A DNA stretch of 64,000 bases from UBA1309 sp047605645 (lineage in GTDB: Bacteria; Bacteroidota; Bacteroidia; Bacteroidales; Dysgonomonadaceae): positions 144,087-208,086 of the forward strand of contig JASGFJ010000001.1 of assembly GCA_047605645.1 (NCBI GenBank). The letters run 5' to 3'. A program made the position numbers and the translations under genes. A model generated the notes under the pieces. The model was not told the DNA's origin and did no database searches. It worked only from the letters and a program-made list of their open reading frames with translations. Positions within the stretch are counted from its first letter, which is position 1. The number at the start of each line of letters is the position of its first letter. Below, piece by piece: positions 52,546-62,393 of this stretch.

Positions 52546-54378
52546 ATGGTTGCTATGAAGCTAATTCGGCTACTCTTTCTTTTGGGATTTATTCCTGCCA
52601 TTTCATTGGCTCAGTCTTTTGATAAAGAGGTGTTGGTGAAATCTCAGTTTCTCCAAATCAAAAACGGACAGGTGACAGAAATGGACACAATTCTGATTCA
52701 GGTGAATAACAGGGAAGGAGAGGAGGATATTCAAATTCCTTATTCCAAAGGAGATAAATTATCTGTAGGTGATGTTTCCATCCTGGCTATGAACGGCGAT
52801 GTAATAAGAAAGCTCTCTTCCAAAGAGATAAAGGATAGAAACCTAAATTCCGAATCGACCTATTTTGGAGATAATTTTGTGAAAGAATTTTCATTGAAAC
52901 ACAATGTTTTTCCGTATAAAATTATGTATTCGTTTCGTATTACTTATGGGAAATCATTCGGTGCCGACAATGTGGATTGCTCCTACGAAACATCACCCAT
53001 CCACAAAGGCATTCTTACTATAGAATTAGGAGCGGAGGATTCGATTAAACATAAGGAATTTGAGATACAGGATCCGCAAATAATACACGATGGAGCCTTA
53101 AAAAGATATACCTGGAAGTATTCATTTACACCGTCACTGATCCGGGAAAAGAATGCCCCGTTTTCCATGAGGCGCAATCCGCGGGTCAGCATTGCTTCCC
53201 AGACATTTCAATATGGGATCCCCGGCAGTTTTGCATCGTGGGCTTCTTACGGCAACTGGATTTACAGGCTCAACCGGCGGAAAGACCAATTCCCTGCGGG
53301 AGAGATGGCTAAAATTGAGTCTTTAGTGAGAGGAATTGACGAGCCGGTGTCTCGGGCTCGTGCGCTGTACCATTACCTGCAGGATTATACCCGTTACATC
53401 AATGTCAGTCTTAAATTAGGCGGATTTCAATCTTATGCTCCGAGTTATGTCAGTGTCAATAAATACGGCGATTGCAAAGCATTGACTTATTATATGCGAG
53501 CCATGCTTCAGCAGGTAGGGATAGAATCGTTCCCGGTTGTGATTAAAGCCGGGGATAAAAAAGAGAAGATTGACGAATCTTTTCCGGCATCAGAATTCAA
53601 TCACATGATTCTTGCGGTGCCTTGCGGTGTAGACACCGTTTTTCTGGAGTGCACGGCCAAGAATGTTCCATTTGGTTATTTGGGAACGTTCACTCAGAAC
53701 CGCGCGGCGTTGCTTATAAAAGAAGACGGTAGCCATATTATCCATACTCCGGCTCTCCGAAGTGAGGATGTGGTGTGTACCAACTCATTCGATGTGACAC
53801 TCGATGATGGTCAGATATCGCTACATTCACGCCTGAGAGGCAATGCATACGAATATCTCAGTTCGATAGCTGAAAACCTGAATCGCAATGAGTCGGATAT
53901 ATATATCCGGAAGAATATTATTCCATCTACAACGGAACTCACTAGTTATAATATTGTAAAATCAGGACGTGATACCGCAGAAATACGTTTTGAAGCCCGA
54001 TTGGCCGCAGATAATCTGTTTCAGCCTTTTGGCCGGAATCTTCGAATTATTCCTTTTACGTTGCCTTTGCCTGTTTATGAATCTCCCGGGAACCGGAAAT
54101 TCGGAGTTGAACTTCCTTACCCCGAAGCATATTCCGACACGATAACTTATAAGCTGGGAGGACGGGAAGTGATTAAATTACCGGATAATTTTGAGTTGTC
54201 TTCGAAATACGGGTTCTATTCTCTTCGTTTTGAAACTCGTCCATCTGCATTGATCTGTATAAAAACTCTGGTGCTCAACGCCGGTCTTTTTCCGCGAGAA
54301 GAATATGACAAATTTTTTGCATTTATGCAGACAATACATAACAAAGATCATCAAACTTTATTTATTGAAACAAAATGA
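52546..54378 (+). CDS. DUF3857/transglutaminase-fold exported protein, catalytic residues present
   Basis: A 610-residue protein with a signal peptide (MKLIRLLFLLGFIPAISLAQ). The start is 52546 or the ATG at 52555; the latter begins the signal sequence directly. The DUF3857 beta domain (about 30-225) is followed by a transglutaminase-like cysteine-protease fold (about 260-385) with C310 in KYGDCKAL and H353 in EFNHMILAV. A further C-terminal beta domain (about 400-610) follows. Periplasmic or outer-membrane role, substrate unknown. The last 4 bp overlap the next gene (ATGA), which encodes a paralogue. Confidence 0.85.
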   Translation: MVAMKLIRLLFLLGFIPAISLAQSFDKEVLVKSQFLQIKNGQVTEMDTILIQVNNREGEEDIQIPYSKGDKLSVGDVSILAMNGDVIRKLSSKEIKDRNLNSESTYFGDNFVKEFSLKHNVFPYKIMYSFRITYGKSFGADNVDCSYETSPIHKGILTIELGAEDSIKHKEFEIQDPQIIHDGALKRYTWKYSFTPSLIREKNAPFSMRRNPRVSIASQTFQYGIPGSFASWASYGNWIYRLNRRKDQFPAGEMAKIESLVRGIDEPVSRARALYHYLQDYTRYINVSLKLGGFQSYAPSYVSVNKYGDCKALTYYMRAMLQQVGIESFPVVIKAGDKKEKIDESFPASEFNHMILAVPCGVDTVFLECTAKNVPFGYLGTFTQNRAALLIKEDGSHIIHTPALRSEDVVCTNSFDVTLDDGQISLHSRLRGNAYEYLSSIAENLNRNESDIYIRKNIIPSTTELTSYNIVKSGRDTAEIRFEARLAADNLFQPFGRNLRIIPFTLPLPVYESPGNRKFGVELPYPEAYSDTITYKLGGREVIKLPDNFELSSKYGFYSLRFETRPSALICIKTLVLNAGLFPREEYDKFFAFMQTIHNKDHQTLFIETK

Positions 54379-56330
54379 GAAACTTCATTCTTTGCCTCCT
54401 TTTCTGTCTCTTGAGTAGTACTTTATACGCTCAGGAAGATTATAACCGCGAACTCGGAAGGGTTACTAACTATGAAATGCAGATGAAAGAACTCCCCGGT
54501 GATAAAGATGCGGAGGCGGTTGTTATTTCCGATGTCGGGAAATACCGTTTTGTAGGTGATGACAATAAAGGGTTTGTCTTGTATATGACGCGTGAGATTA
54601 AGATCAAAATATTGAAAGAGGCTGGTTTAGCTTATGGAACCTTTGAGGTTCCTTACTATAAAGGAGAACAGGATTGGGAAGATATTTCTCAAATAGAAGG
54701 AGTGACATACAACTATGAAAACAATACGCTGACAAAGACTCCACTTTTGTCCTCCAATATTTTTGACGAGAAAAAAAGCGAAGATGTGCGCGTGAAAAAA
54801 ATAGCGTTGGCAAATGTCCGTGTAGGTTCCGTTGTAGAGCTTAGTTATTTGATTCGGACACCCTATTTTTTCCACATGCGGGCCTGGAATTTTCAGCGCA
54901 AGATTCCGGTATTGTATAGTCGCCTTTTCTACAAAGCCATACCGTATTATTCCTATACTTATATTGCGAAGGGGTTGACAAAAATGGATGTGCTCAAGAC
55001 GGATACTCCTTCCAATGAGATGTATTTCGGAAACCTGAAATACAAAGAGCTGGAATATGAGATGGGAATGAATAATGTCCCGGCATTCAGAGATGAAGAA
55101 TTTATTACTTCAGACCAGGATTATATGCAAAGCCTTAATTTCCAGTTATCCACAGTGTATTACCCGACCGGAGGAAAAAAAGAAATAATGACTACCTGGC
55201 CGCAGCTCTGCACTGATTTGTGGAATAACGATGATTTTGGAAAGTATATGAAAAATGTAGAAAAAGAGGCGAAAAAGATTCTTCCTGAGCTTCAATTGAC
55301 AAACCTATCGCCTCTGGAACAGATAAAAAAGATTTACAATTATGTGAAAACTAATTATTCCTGGAATGGCTTTTACGGCAAATATGCAGAGGTGAACTTG
55401 TCTATGTTTATGAAACAGCGAAAAGGAAATGTCGGCAATGTGAACCTGTTTTTATCCGGACTTCTTCGTGCAGCAGGCTTGGAGGCTTATCCGGTTATTC
55501 TCAGTACAAGAGAGAACGGAGCTGTAAGTAAGAATCATCCTTTTCAGCAGTTTTTCAATTATGTGCTGGCAGCCGTTTGGCTGGATGGAGGTGTTGTCTA
55601 TCTGGATGGGACGGAGCCTTATCTGGCATGTAACGATTTGCCTGAGCGATGTGTGAATGTGGAAGGATTGGCACTCAAACCCAAATCCCCCGAATGGGTA
55701 CTGCTTTCGCAGAAAAAAATGTCTCTTTCTGAAAAAATTCTTACCATTCAGATCACAGAATCCGGACAGATGCTTGTCAATGCTATTTTCAGAGGGAAGG
55801 GATACGATGCTTATCGATATCGTTCTATTTATAAGGGGGAAACCGATAATTTGTCGGATTATTTGCTGAAACAGTGTAAAATTCAGGCAACAGATCTGAA
55901 AGCTGATACAGTCACTGAGCCGGAAAGGCCGTTTCTCTTCAGTTTCGGCTTTACAACCGTAGCCGAAGAAAATTCCGTCAAGCTATATGTACAGCCATTT
56001 TGTAACTTGAATGTCAATAAAAATCCTTTTAAACAGACAACCCGCAGTTTACCGGTGGACATGGTTTATCTGAAAGGGGACGTGTATCGTTCCGAGATTA
56101 CGATTCCGAAAGGATATAAAGTGGAATATATTCCGGAAAAGATGGAAAAAGATGATGAATTGATGCATGTCGATTACAATGTGTTTAATAACAACGGCAA
56201 GCTTTTGGTTACAGCTGCTTACAATTTGAATAAGGTTATTTATGATGCAAAGGAATACGGCGCGTTGAAAGCAGGCTTTAATGAAATGATTAAAAAATTC
56301 ACAGACATGATTGTGCTGGTGAAAGAGTGA
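54375..56330 (+). CDS. DUF3857/transglutaminase-fold exported protein, catalytic residues lost
   Basis: A 651-residue paralogue of the protein encoded just upstream, with a signal peptide (about 1-19, ending STLYAQ). It has the same order: DUF3857 domain, transglutaminase fold, C-terminal beta domain. In the position of the catalytic GDC motif it reads GNV (V353), and in place of the NH motif it reads FNYVLA (Y396). The aspartate-region LDGTEPY remains. It therefore cannot use the classical Cys-His mechanism and may be a binding or regulatory partner of the active paralogue. Translation is coupled by the 4-bp overlap. Confidence 0.85.
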   Translation: MRNFILCLLFCLLSSTLYAQEDYNRELGRVTNYEMQMKELPGDKDAEAVVISDVGKYRFVGDDNKGFVLYMTREIKIKILKEAGLAYGTFEVPYYKGEQDWEDISQIEGVTYNYENNTLTKTPLLSSNIFDEKKSEDVRVKKIALANVRVGSVVELSYLIRTPYFFHMRAWNFQRKIPVLYSRLFYKAIPYYSYTYIAKGLTKMDVLKTDTPSNEMYFGNLKYKELEYEMGMNNVPAFRDEEFITSDQDYMQSLNFQLSTVYYPTGGKKEIMTTWPQLCTDLWNNDDFGKYMKNVEKEAKKILPELQLTNLSPLEQIKKIYNYVKTNYSWNGFYGKYAEVNLSMFMKQRKGNVGNVNLFLSGLLRAAGLEAYPVILSTRENGAVSKNHPFQQFFNYVLAAVWLDGGVVYLDGTEPYLACNDLPERCVNVEGLALKPKSPEWVLLSQKKMSLSEKILTIQITESGQMLVNAIFRGKGYDAYRYRSIYKGETDNLSDYLLKQCKIQATDLKADTVTEPERPFLFSFGFTTVAEENSVKLYVQPFCNLNVNKNPFKQTTRSLPVDMVYLKGDVYRSEITIPKGYKVEYIPEKMEKDDELMHVDYNVFNNNGKLLVTAAYNLNKVIYDAKEYGALKAGFNEMIKKFTDMIVLVKE

Positions 56331-56464
56331 TGCATTTGAATATTGGGTGTAGATTAGTTTCATAAATCGCTTCTAATACAGATCTCCAGCTGTTGTTTGT
56401 TCGGGCTCTCTGAACTGTCCGGATGAACTCTTTGGATAGTTTGGCGTTTGTTAAGAGAATAGGA

Positions 56465-56513
56465 TACAAAGACGATGTTGATATAAGGAGAGGAACTCCA
56501 TATCGTCTTTGTA
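56465..56513. promoter_or_regulatory. 12-bp inverted repeat with nested hairpin before the antiporter
   Basis: TACAAAGACGAT (56465-56476) with ATCGTCTTTGTA (56502-56513), perfect, around a 25-nt loop that contains a GGAG/CTCC mini-stem. No T-run follows, so it is not a typical terminator. The start codon of the antiporter is 25 bp downstream, placing the stem in its leader or promoter. Confidence 0.5.
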
Positions 56514-56537
56514 AATTCCAACTATGGGCGTTGAAAT

Positions 56538-57731
56538 ATGACTGCAACTGTTATTATTACTTTTTGTGTACTTGTTATACTCGCTTATTTGTTTGACTTA
56601 ACCTCTTCCAAAACTAAAATTCCATCTGTGATTTTACTTCTGGTTTTGGGGTGGGAGCTGCATCAAATAGCGGGTTATTTCTCTTTGTCTGTCCCCGACC
56701 TGTCTCCGGCATTACCGATTCTGGGAACTGTGGGGCTGATTCTGATTGTATTGGAAGGAGCTTTGGAGCTGGATTTTAATAAGTCGAAAGCGCAGATGAT
56801 AAAAAAGTCGTTCCTAATGGCTTTTGTCCCGATGGTGGGCATTGCTTTTCTGATGGCATATCTCTGTACGTTGTTTGGCTTTCCGGATTTTAAGAAGAAC
56901 CTTATCAATGTGATTCCTCTCTGTGTTATCAGTAGTGCCATCGCGATTCCCAGCGTTAACGGATTGTCTCATAACGATAAAGAATTTGTTGTATACGAGA
57001 GCAGCTTGTCGGATATTTTAGGAATTCTGTTTTTTAACTTTGTTGCTTTGAACGAGCATATCAATCTGGATTCTGTTTTTCAGTTTTCATTCCAGATTGT
57101 CCTCATCCTGGCTATCTCGCTTGTAGCTACGCTGGGGCTGGCACTGCTTATGAATAAAATCACCCATCACATCAAATACGTTCCGATTGTTTTCATTATC
57201 ATTCTGATTTATGAATTGTCAAAAGAATATGAATTACCGGGTTTGATATTTATTCTTATTTTTGGATTATTCCTTGGCAATCTTAAGAAGTTCAGGCAAA
57301 ATAAATACCTGTCCCGGCTCGACTTGAAAGCTCTGAAAAGCGAGACTTTCAAATTCCAGAAGCAAGTCTCTGAAGCCACTTTTTTAATCCGTTCGTTATT
57401 TTTCATCCTGTTCGGATATCTTATCCGGAACGATGAATTATTCAATGCGGATACCTTTGTATGGGCGCTCGGCATTTGTGGAATTATCTTTCTGTTCCGT
57501 GCATTTATGATTAAGGTATTAAAATTAAAAATGTTCCCTCTTTTGACGGTTGCGCCTCGGGGATTGATTACCATTCTGCTCTTTATGTCCATTCTTCCGC
57601 AGGATACGATTCCGATAGTCAGTGAGTCTCTTATTATCCAAATGATCGTGATTACCGCAGTCGTAATGATGCTGGGGCTGATGTTTCACAAATCCGGAAC
57701 GAACGAACCGATAGAAGAAGACGAGGATTAA
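56538..57731 (+). CDS. Cation:proton antiporter (CPA family)
   Basis: A 397-residue inner-membrane protein with about 11-12 helices. It has the Na+/H+ exchanger layout: LTSSKTKIPSVILLLVLGW (first helices), GALELDFNK, the central SSAIAIPSVNGL and SSLSDILGILFFNFVAL, the latter with the helix Asp typical of transport (SDILG). It probably exports Na+ or K+ in exchange for protons. Its last 4 bp overlap the stop region of sbcC on the other strand. Confidence 0.88.
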   Translation: MTATVIITFCVLVILAYLFDLTSSKTKIPSVILLLVLGWELHQIAGYFSLSVPDLSPALPILGTVGLILIVLEGALELDFNKSKAQMIKKSFLMAFVPMVGIAFLMAYLCTLFGFPDFKKNLINVIPLCVISSAIAIPSVNGLSHNDKEFVVYESSLSDILGILFFNFVALNEHINLDSVFQFSFQIVLILAISLVATLGLALLMNKITHHIKYVPIVFIIILIYELSKEYELPGLIFILIFGLFLGNLKKFRQNKYLSRLDLKALKSETFKFQKQVSEATFLIRSLFFILFGYLIRNDELFNADTFVWALGICGIIFLFRAFMIKVLKLKMFPLLTVAPRGLITILLFMSILPQDTIPIVSESLIIQMIVITAVVMMLGLMFHKSGTNEPIEEDED

Positions 57732-60700
57732 CCGATGATTCCAATCCGGCTTTTGCCATTGGCTGTTTTCTCTACGCGGATTTGCGTCTTGATGCGCTCA
57801 GTCATCTCCGCGACATGAGAGATAACCCCGATTTTGCGCCCTTGAGTTTGTAGGTTTTCCAATGCATCCATTGCTATGTTGAGCGTATCGATATCGAGCG
57901 AGCCAAAGCCTTCATCTATAAAAAGTGATTCTATTTTCATCCGGTTGGACGAAAGTGAGGAAAGCCCGAGAGCCAATGACAGTGAAATCAGGAACGACTC
58001 ACCGCCCGATAGCGAATGCACACTGCGTATTTCTCCCATCATGTCGTCGTCCACCACTTGCAGGGCAAGCGTTCCGGCAATGCGCTGAAGCCGGTAGCGG
58101 CGTGTGAGTTCGTGCAATTGCTTGTTGGCATACAAAAGCAATACATCGAGTGTGTATCCTTGTGCAATTTCTTTAAACTTGGCACCACTGGCCGAACCGA
58201 GAAGGTCGTTGAGTTTCGCCCAGTTGTTATAAATGCTTTCCTTTGCTTTCAATTCTTTCTCAAACAGGCTAATCCGTTCCTTGTTTTTATGCTGCTCTTT
58301 CTCTCTAAATTCGATTTCGTTTAATTCTTTGGAGGTGTTTTCTAAAAACAGGTTTTTCTCTTTTTGAAGCTCTGTCAATTCTTCTTCCGAAGGTATTTCT
58401 TTCGAAATAGTTAACTGAAGATGTTCCGACAAATGCTTCTTTCGCTCGCTTAACCGGACATTCACTTCGATTTCATTCTCCTTGAGAGCTTGTAAGACTT
58501 TTTTTTCGTGTTGGATCCATTCGTTGTTTAGTTGCATAATTTGATCCAGTATTTTTGAGTCGATAGCTAATGTGTTGTTCTCCAGCCAGTTTGAAAGCGC
58601 CTCTTTTATTGCCTCCAGATTGGAAATAAGGTCGCTTTGATTTCTCCGTAACTGTTCAGCTTCTCCTTTGAGTGAGGCATCTGCTTGACTGATTTTTTCT
58701 TTCCGGGATTGAATTTGCTCCAGTTGCAGATTCCATTTCTTACGTTCACTTTCAAAAAAGTTCAGCACTTCTTCAGCCTGTTTTCCGCCCAACAACTCTT
58801 TTCGCTGTTCTGACAATTCGTTTAACCGGTGTTGTTGCAAGCGAAGTTTTTCTTGTTGTTCGGTCAGTTGAATCGTGTTTGCCTCTATGAGCCGGATTGC
58901 GTTTTGAATCTGAATTTTAAGAGCAGACTCCTGGTCTTTCCCTTTTTGCAGCGATTCTTTTTTCTCGTTCCAGATATTCTGGGTTTTCAGCAAGTCCTGG
59001 GAAAGTATTCCTTGCTCCAGCCTTTCGCGCCAGTCTTTGATGAACGAAAGAGAGGGCGTGATTTCTTCTATAATAGAATTCATACGCTCCGTATACGAAT
59101 TTCGTGTTCCCTTCAATCGGGATATTTCCGATCGGTTGAGTTCTATCTGCTTTTTTTTGAGTTCGATGCTGTCTGTGAGCTGTCGTTTTTGTTTTTCGAG
59201 CTGCTCTTCCTGCATTCGGCTGGAATGCAGTATTTCGTCTTTCGACGGGTGATGCATGCTGCCGCACACCGGACAAGGTTTGCCTTCCTCCAGTTTTTGC
59301 CGGAGAAGCAGCACTTCCGACGAGAGTTCTTCTTGCAGTTTCAGTAGCAACTTCTCGTCCAGATTCAATGATTCTTCGCGGGTTGTCAGTAAAGCTTGAT
59401 TTTCTGCGATTGTCTTATCTATTGATACGACCTGTTTTTGGGCTGCATTATAATCCTGAAGTTGTCCGACCAGGCGTGGTATCGAAACGATGACTTCTTC
59501 CAGGTGTTTTTTTTCTTCGAACCAAAGAGTCAGTACCTGAATCTTTTCTGTTGCGTTTCTTTGCTCTTTTGCCAGCTTCTCAGCCTGTTTTTGCTGTGTT
59601 GTTAATTCGAGTTGAAACTTTTCGGTCTCCTTCCTTTGTTCTGTTTCCCGTTCTTTCCAGTTTTTAATTTCAATATCCAACGCTTTGGCTTGTTCTATCT
59701 GCGGCGCTGTTTTGTTGAAATTGCTTTCGTTTTCTTCGTATTGAAGCAAGACGGTTTTCTGCTCCGTTTCTTTCTGAATGAGCAGTCCGGAGAATTCTTT
59801 TAGCTTAATTTCTAACGCCTCCAGTTGAGCTTTTGTCTGATGTACCTGTTTTTCTTTGTCTTTTGCGTTCAGATAGTTGTCTCTTATTTCCTGGGCAGCA
59901 TCCACCTTCTGCAGAAATGCCAGGCGGGGTTGCGCTTCCTCTAATCGACCTTTCAGTGCAATGTATTCATTCTCTGTTTCGGTCTGTTCTGCGCGGAGTT
60001 TCCTTTCGCCGGCAATCCAATCGAGTTTTTTGCCAATGTCCTCCTTCTCCTTTTTTAGTTGTGATACAACATTTGTTTTCTCTGCTTTCGACTGAAGTAG
60101 CTGCGCCATTTCTTCTTCTGTCAACAGGCGGATGTCCTTTATTTTTTCATACACATTATCCAGGTTTCGTTTGGCATCCATCGTTTTTTCATAGATGCGT
60201 GTCGAAATCAACGAATACTGTTGTGTGCCCGTCAGTTTTTCCAGTAATTCTGCCTTTTCGCCTTGTTTGGCCTTCAGAAAAGTGGCAAAATCGCCCTGAG
60301 CCAGGAGCACCGCACGGGTAAACTGTTCGAACGTGAGTCCAATCAGTTCCACAATCTTATTGAGTATTTCGGTTTTCCTCCCTTGTTCTTCCTGTTGATC
60401 CGTCAGGTTTTGCAGGCGCATCTCCACAGTTTGTAAAGCGCCTTCCGCCTTTCCTCGTGCCCGTTTCACCGACCAGGTAGATCGGTACGTTTTTCCGTTT
60501 AATGCCACAAATTCCAGTTGTGCATATCCGTCTGCTGCGCCTCTTCGCAGGATGCTTCGCGAATCACGCTGATTGATTGTTTTATCCGCAATATCCGGAA
60601 CGGCGATATTTTCTCCTGCTTTATATGTGCGGGGTGCGTTGTCGTAGAGCGCCAAGCAGATTGCATCGAGAAGAGTCGATTTCCCGGCTCCGGTATTTCC

Positions 60701-60808
60701 TGTAATGGCAAAGATCCCGGACGAGACGAGCGGTTCTTCCTGAAAATTGATTTCAAATTCGTTTTCGAGGGAAGCCAGGTTTTTTCCTTTGAGGCAAAGT
60801 ATTTTCAT
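57728..60808 (-). CDS. sbcC: Exonuclease subunit SbcC
   Basis: A 1026-residue SMC-like ATPase. Walker A GNTGAGKSTLLDAICL is at about 37-52. Two long coiled coils flank a zinc hook CPVC at about residue 512 (GKPCPVCGSMHHPS). The C-terminal ATPase half has the ABC signature SLSGGESFLISLSLALGLS and Walker B SLFIDEGFGSLD. With SbcD it cleaves hairpin and protein-blocked DNA ends. It starts 19 bp after sbcD, in one operon. It ends convergently with the antiporter gene, overlapping by 4 bp. Confidence 0.96.
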   Translation of the reverse strand: MKILCLKGKNLASLENEFEINFQEEPLVSSGIFAITGNTGAGKSTLLDAICLALYDNAPRTYKAGENIAVPDIADKTINQRDSRSILRRGAADGYAQLEFVALNGKTYRSTWSVKRARGKAEGALQTVEMRLQNLTDQQEEQGRKTEILNKIVELIGLTFEQFTRAVLLAQGDFATFLKAKQGEKAELLEKLTGTQQYSLISTRIYEKTMDAKRNLDNVYEKIKDIRLLTEEEMAQLLQSKAEKTNVVSQLKKEKEDIGKKLDWIAGERKLRAEQTETENEYIALKGRLEEAQPRLAFLQKVDAAQEIRDNYLNAKDKEKQVHQTKAQLEALEIKLKEFSGLLIQKETEQKTVLLQYEENESNFNKTAPQIEQAKALDIEIKNWKERETEQRKETEKFQLELTTQQKQAEKLAKEQRNATEKIQVLTLWFEEKKHLEEVIVSIPRLVGQLQDYNAAQKQVVSIDKTIAENQALLTTREESLNLDEKLLLKLQEELSSEVLLLRQKLEEGKPCPVCGSMHHPSKDEILHSSRMQEEQLEKQKRQLTDSIELKKKQIELNRSEISRLKGTRNSYTERMNSIIEEITPSLSFIKDWRERLEQGILSQDLLKTQNIWNEKKESLQKGKDQESALKIQIQNAIRLIEANTIQLTEQQEKLRLQQHRLNELSEQRKELLGGKQAEEVLNFFESERKKWNLQLEQIQSRKEKISQADASLKGEAEQLRRNQSDLISNLEAIKEALSNWLENNTLAIDSKILDQIMQLNNEWIQHEKKVLQALKENEIEVNVRLSERKKHLSEHLQLTISKEIPSEEELTELQKEKNLFLENTSKELNEIEFREKEQHKNKERISLFEKELKAKESIYNNWAKLNDLLGSASGAKFKEIAQGYTLDVLLLYANKQLHELTRRYRLQRIAGTLALQVVDDDMMGEIRSVHSLSGGESFLISLSLALGLSSLSSNRMKIESLFIDEGFGSLDIDTLNIAMDALENLQTQGRKIGVISHVAEMTERIKTQIRVEKTANGKSRIGIIG

Positions 60809-60827
60809 ATTGGGTGGATGTCCTTTT

Positions 60828-62039
60828 TTATTCGTTAATTTCGTGCATCACATGCAACAGCAATTCTTCTATATGCTCCGGCATTTCATTTCCGTATTTT
60901 TCAAGGAATACTTTCTGAGCCATTTCCAAAGGCTGAATGTTTTGCCAGTTCTCCGGATTGATTTCACTTCTTTCGCTTTGCTCTGTTTTCGGGGTAATTG
61001 CCAGAATACGAGCCAGCCGCACGGCTTTCTCCTGGATGGCCTGCTCGATCTGAAAGCGTTTGGAGGGCTCCGGTTCGGTTTCCAACACTTTGATTTCCAA
61101 AAAAGGAGAGGTCTCGTCTATTACTCCGTTCGGAAGCCTGGAAAGCTCTTCAAGAACTTCCTTCAAAGGCTGTGGCTTGGACGGAATGCTCAATAGGGAA
61201 ACAAGCGGCTGGAAATCGATTCGTTCGATTGCCGTCACCCGGTTGTCCGATATTTCCACCAGATTCACTCCCTGTTTGTAATACTTTTCCGAAAACGACA
61301 TGGGAAGCGGGCTTCCTGAATAACGCACATGTTCTTTTCCTCCGATTCGCTGTGGTTTGTGCAGGTGTCCTAAAGCTACATAGTCGAACCGGTCGGCAAA
61401 AGTATCCGCTTCGATACATTCCAGTCCACCCACAACCACTCTTTCCGATTTGTCGTTGTCCGAAAGTTCCGATCCGGAAACATGGAGATGTCCCATTGTG
61501 ATGAGGGGCAGGTTGGCTTCGTTTTGTTCTTTAGCCTGATCTCCAAGGACGCGAAAGAGGGATGAAACTCCATTGTTGTAGACCGAATTGTCGGGATAAT
61601 CTCCCTGGCGGAGAAAAGGAACTGCGAGGCACAAAGCCTTGACGGATTCATTTTCTTTTAGGGGGATAATTAAACTCTCGAGATCGATGTTTCCATCTGC
61701 TTTCCGGTGAATGAGTCCGCGCACTTCCACCCGCATGTTGTTCAGTAAATCCTGCGGCGCTTCCAACCGTGCTGCAGAATCGTGGTTTCCAGCCGTGATG
61801 ACTACCTGGAGCTGAGGGTTTTCATTGGAAATCTCATAAAGAAACCGATAATACATTCGTTGTGATTCAGCCGAAGGGTTCGGGCTGTCGAATACATCGC
61901 CCGAAACCAGTAGCACATCAATCCGTCGTTCCGCAACTGTCTTTTTCAACCAGTCAAAGAAGTATTGATGCTCTGTTTTCCGATCGTATCCGTAAAAGTT
62001 TTGTCCGATGTGCCAGTCGGCTGTATGAAGTAGTTTCAT
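60828..62039 (-). CDS. sbcD: Exonuclease subunit SbcD
   Basis: A 403-residue metallophosphoesterase/nuclease. The metal-binding motifs are in order: HTADWHIGQ (D, H), VSGDVFDSPNPSAESQ (D), TAGNHDSAARL (N, H), MGHLHVSG and ALGHLHKPQ (H residues). The C-terminal DNA-binding cap domain follows. First gene of the sbcDC operon. No clear TAnnTTTG element precedes it. Confidence 0.96.
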   Translation of the reverse strand: MKLLHTADWHIGQNFYGYDRKTEHQYFFDWLKKTVAERRIDVLLVSGDVFDSPNPSAESQRMYYRFLYEISNENPQLQVVITAGNHDSAARLEAPQDLLNNMRVEVRGLIHRKADGNIDLESLIIPLKENESVKALCLAVPFLRQGDYPDNSVYNNGVSSLFRVLGDQAKEQNEANLPLITMGHLHVSGSELSDNDKSERVVVGGLECIEADTFADRFDYVALGHLHKPQRIGGKEHVRYSGSPLPMSFSEKYYKQGVNLVEISDNRVTAIERIDFQPLVSLLSIPSKPQPLKEVLEELSRLPNGVIDETSPFLEIKVLETEPEPSKRFQIEQAIQEKAVRLARILAITPKTEQSERSEINPENWQNIQPLEMAQKVFLEKYGNEMPEHIEELLLHVMHEINE

Positions 62040-62393
62040 GTAGATGCTGTCTTTTTTCGAAATTGAGAATCTAAGATAGAAAATTCGAACCGGATAAAGA
62101 TAAAGATAAAAGAAAAGTTTTGAGAATTTACTTATTCGATGCTTTCAATCGCTTTGGTAAATTTCGTGTAAATAAGAGCTGAACTTCTACGTATTTTTAG
62201 ATCTTGTGGATGTATGTTCTTGCTGGACAGTGTGTATGGCTCTTGCTCTTAGACAATAGAAGAGCATGGGTGGTAACCCCGTTGTAGCTCCTAACAGATG
62301 CTGAGAACGACGCAATACGAAGTGCATAATTGAAGGCTAACCCAAGTTTCACTCTTTCTCCATCACATTCTCGGGTAGATGTCTCCAGGCTGC
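62040..62393. other. Non-coding region upstream of sbcD with IS remnant flank
   Basis: It holds the sbcD upstream region and, from about 62341, the 3' non-coding flank of the transposase relic, which is shared with 50146-50198. No other gene is seen. Confidence 0.45.
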
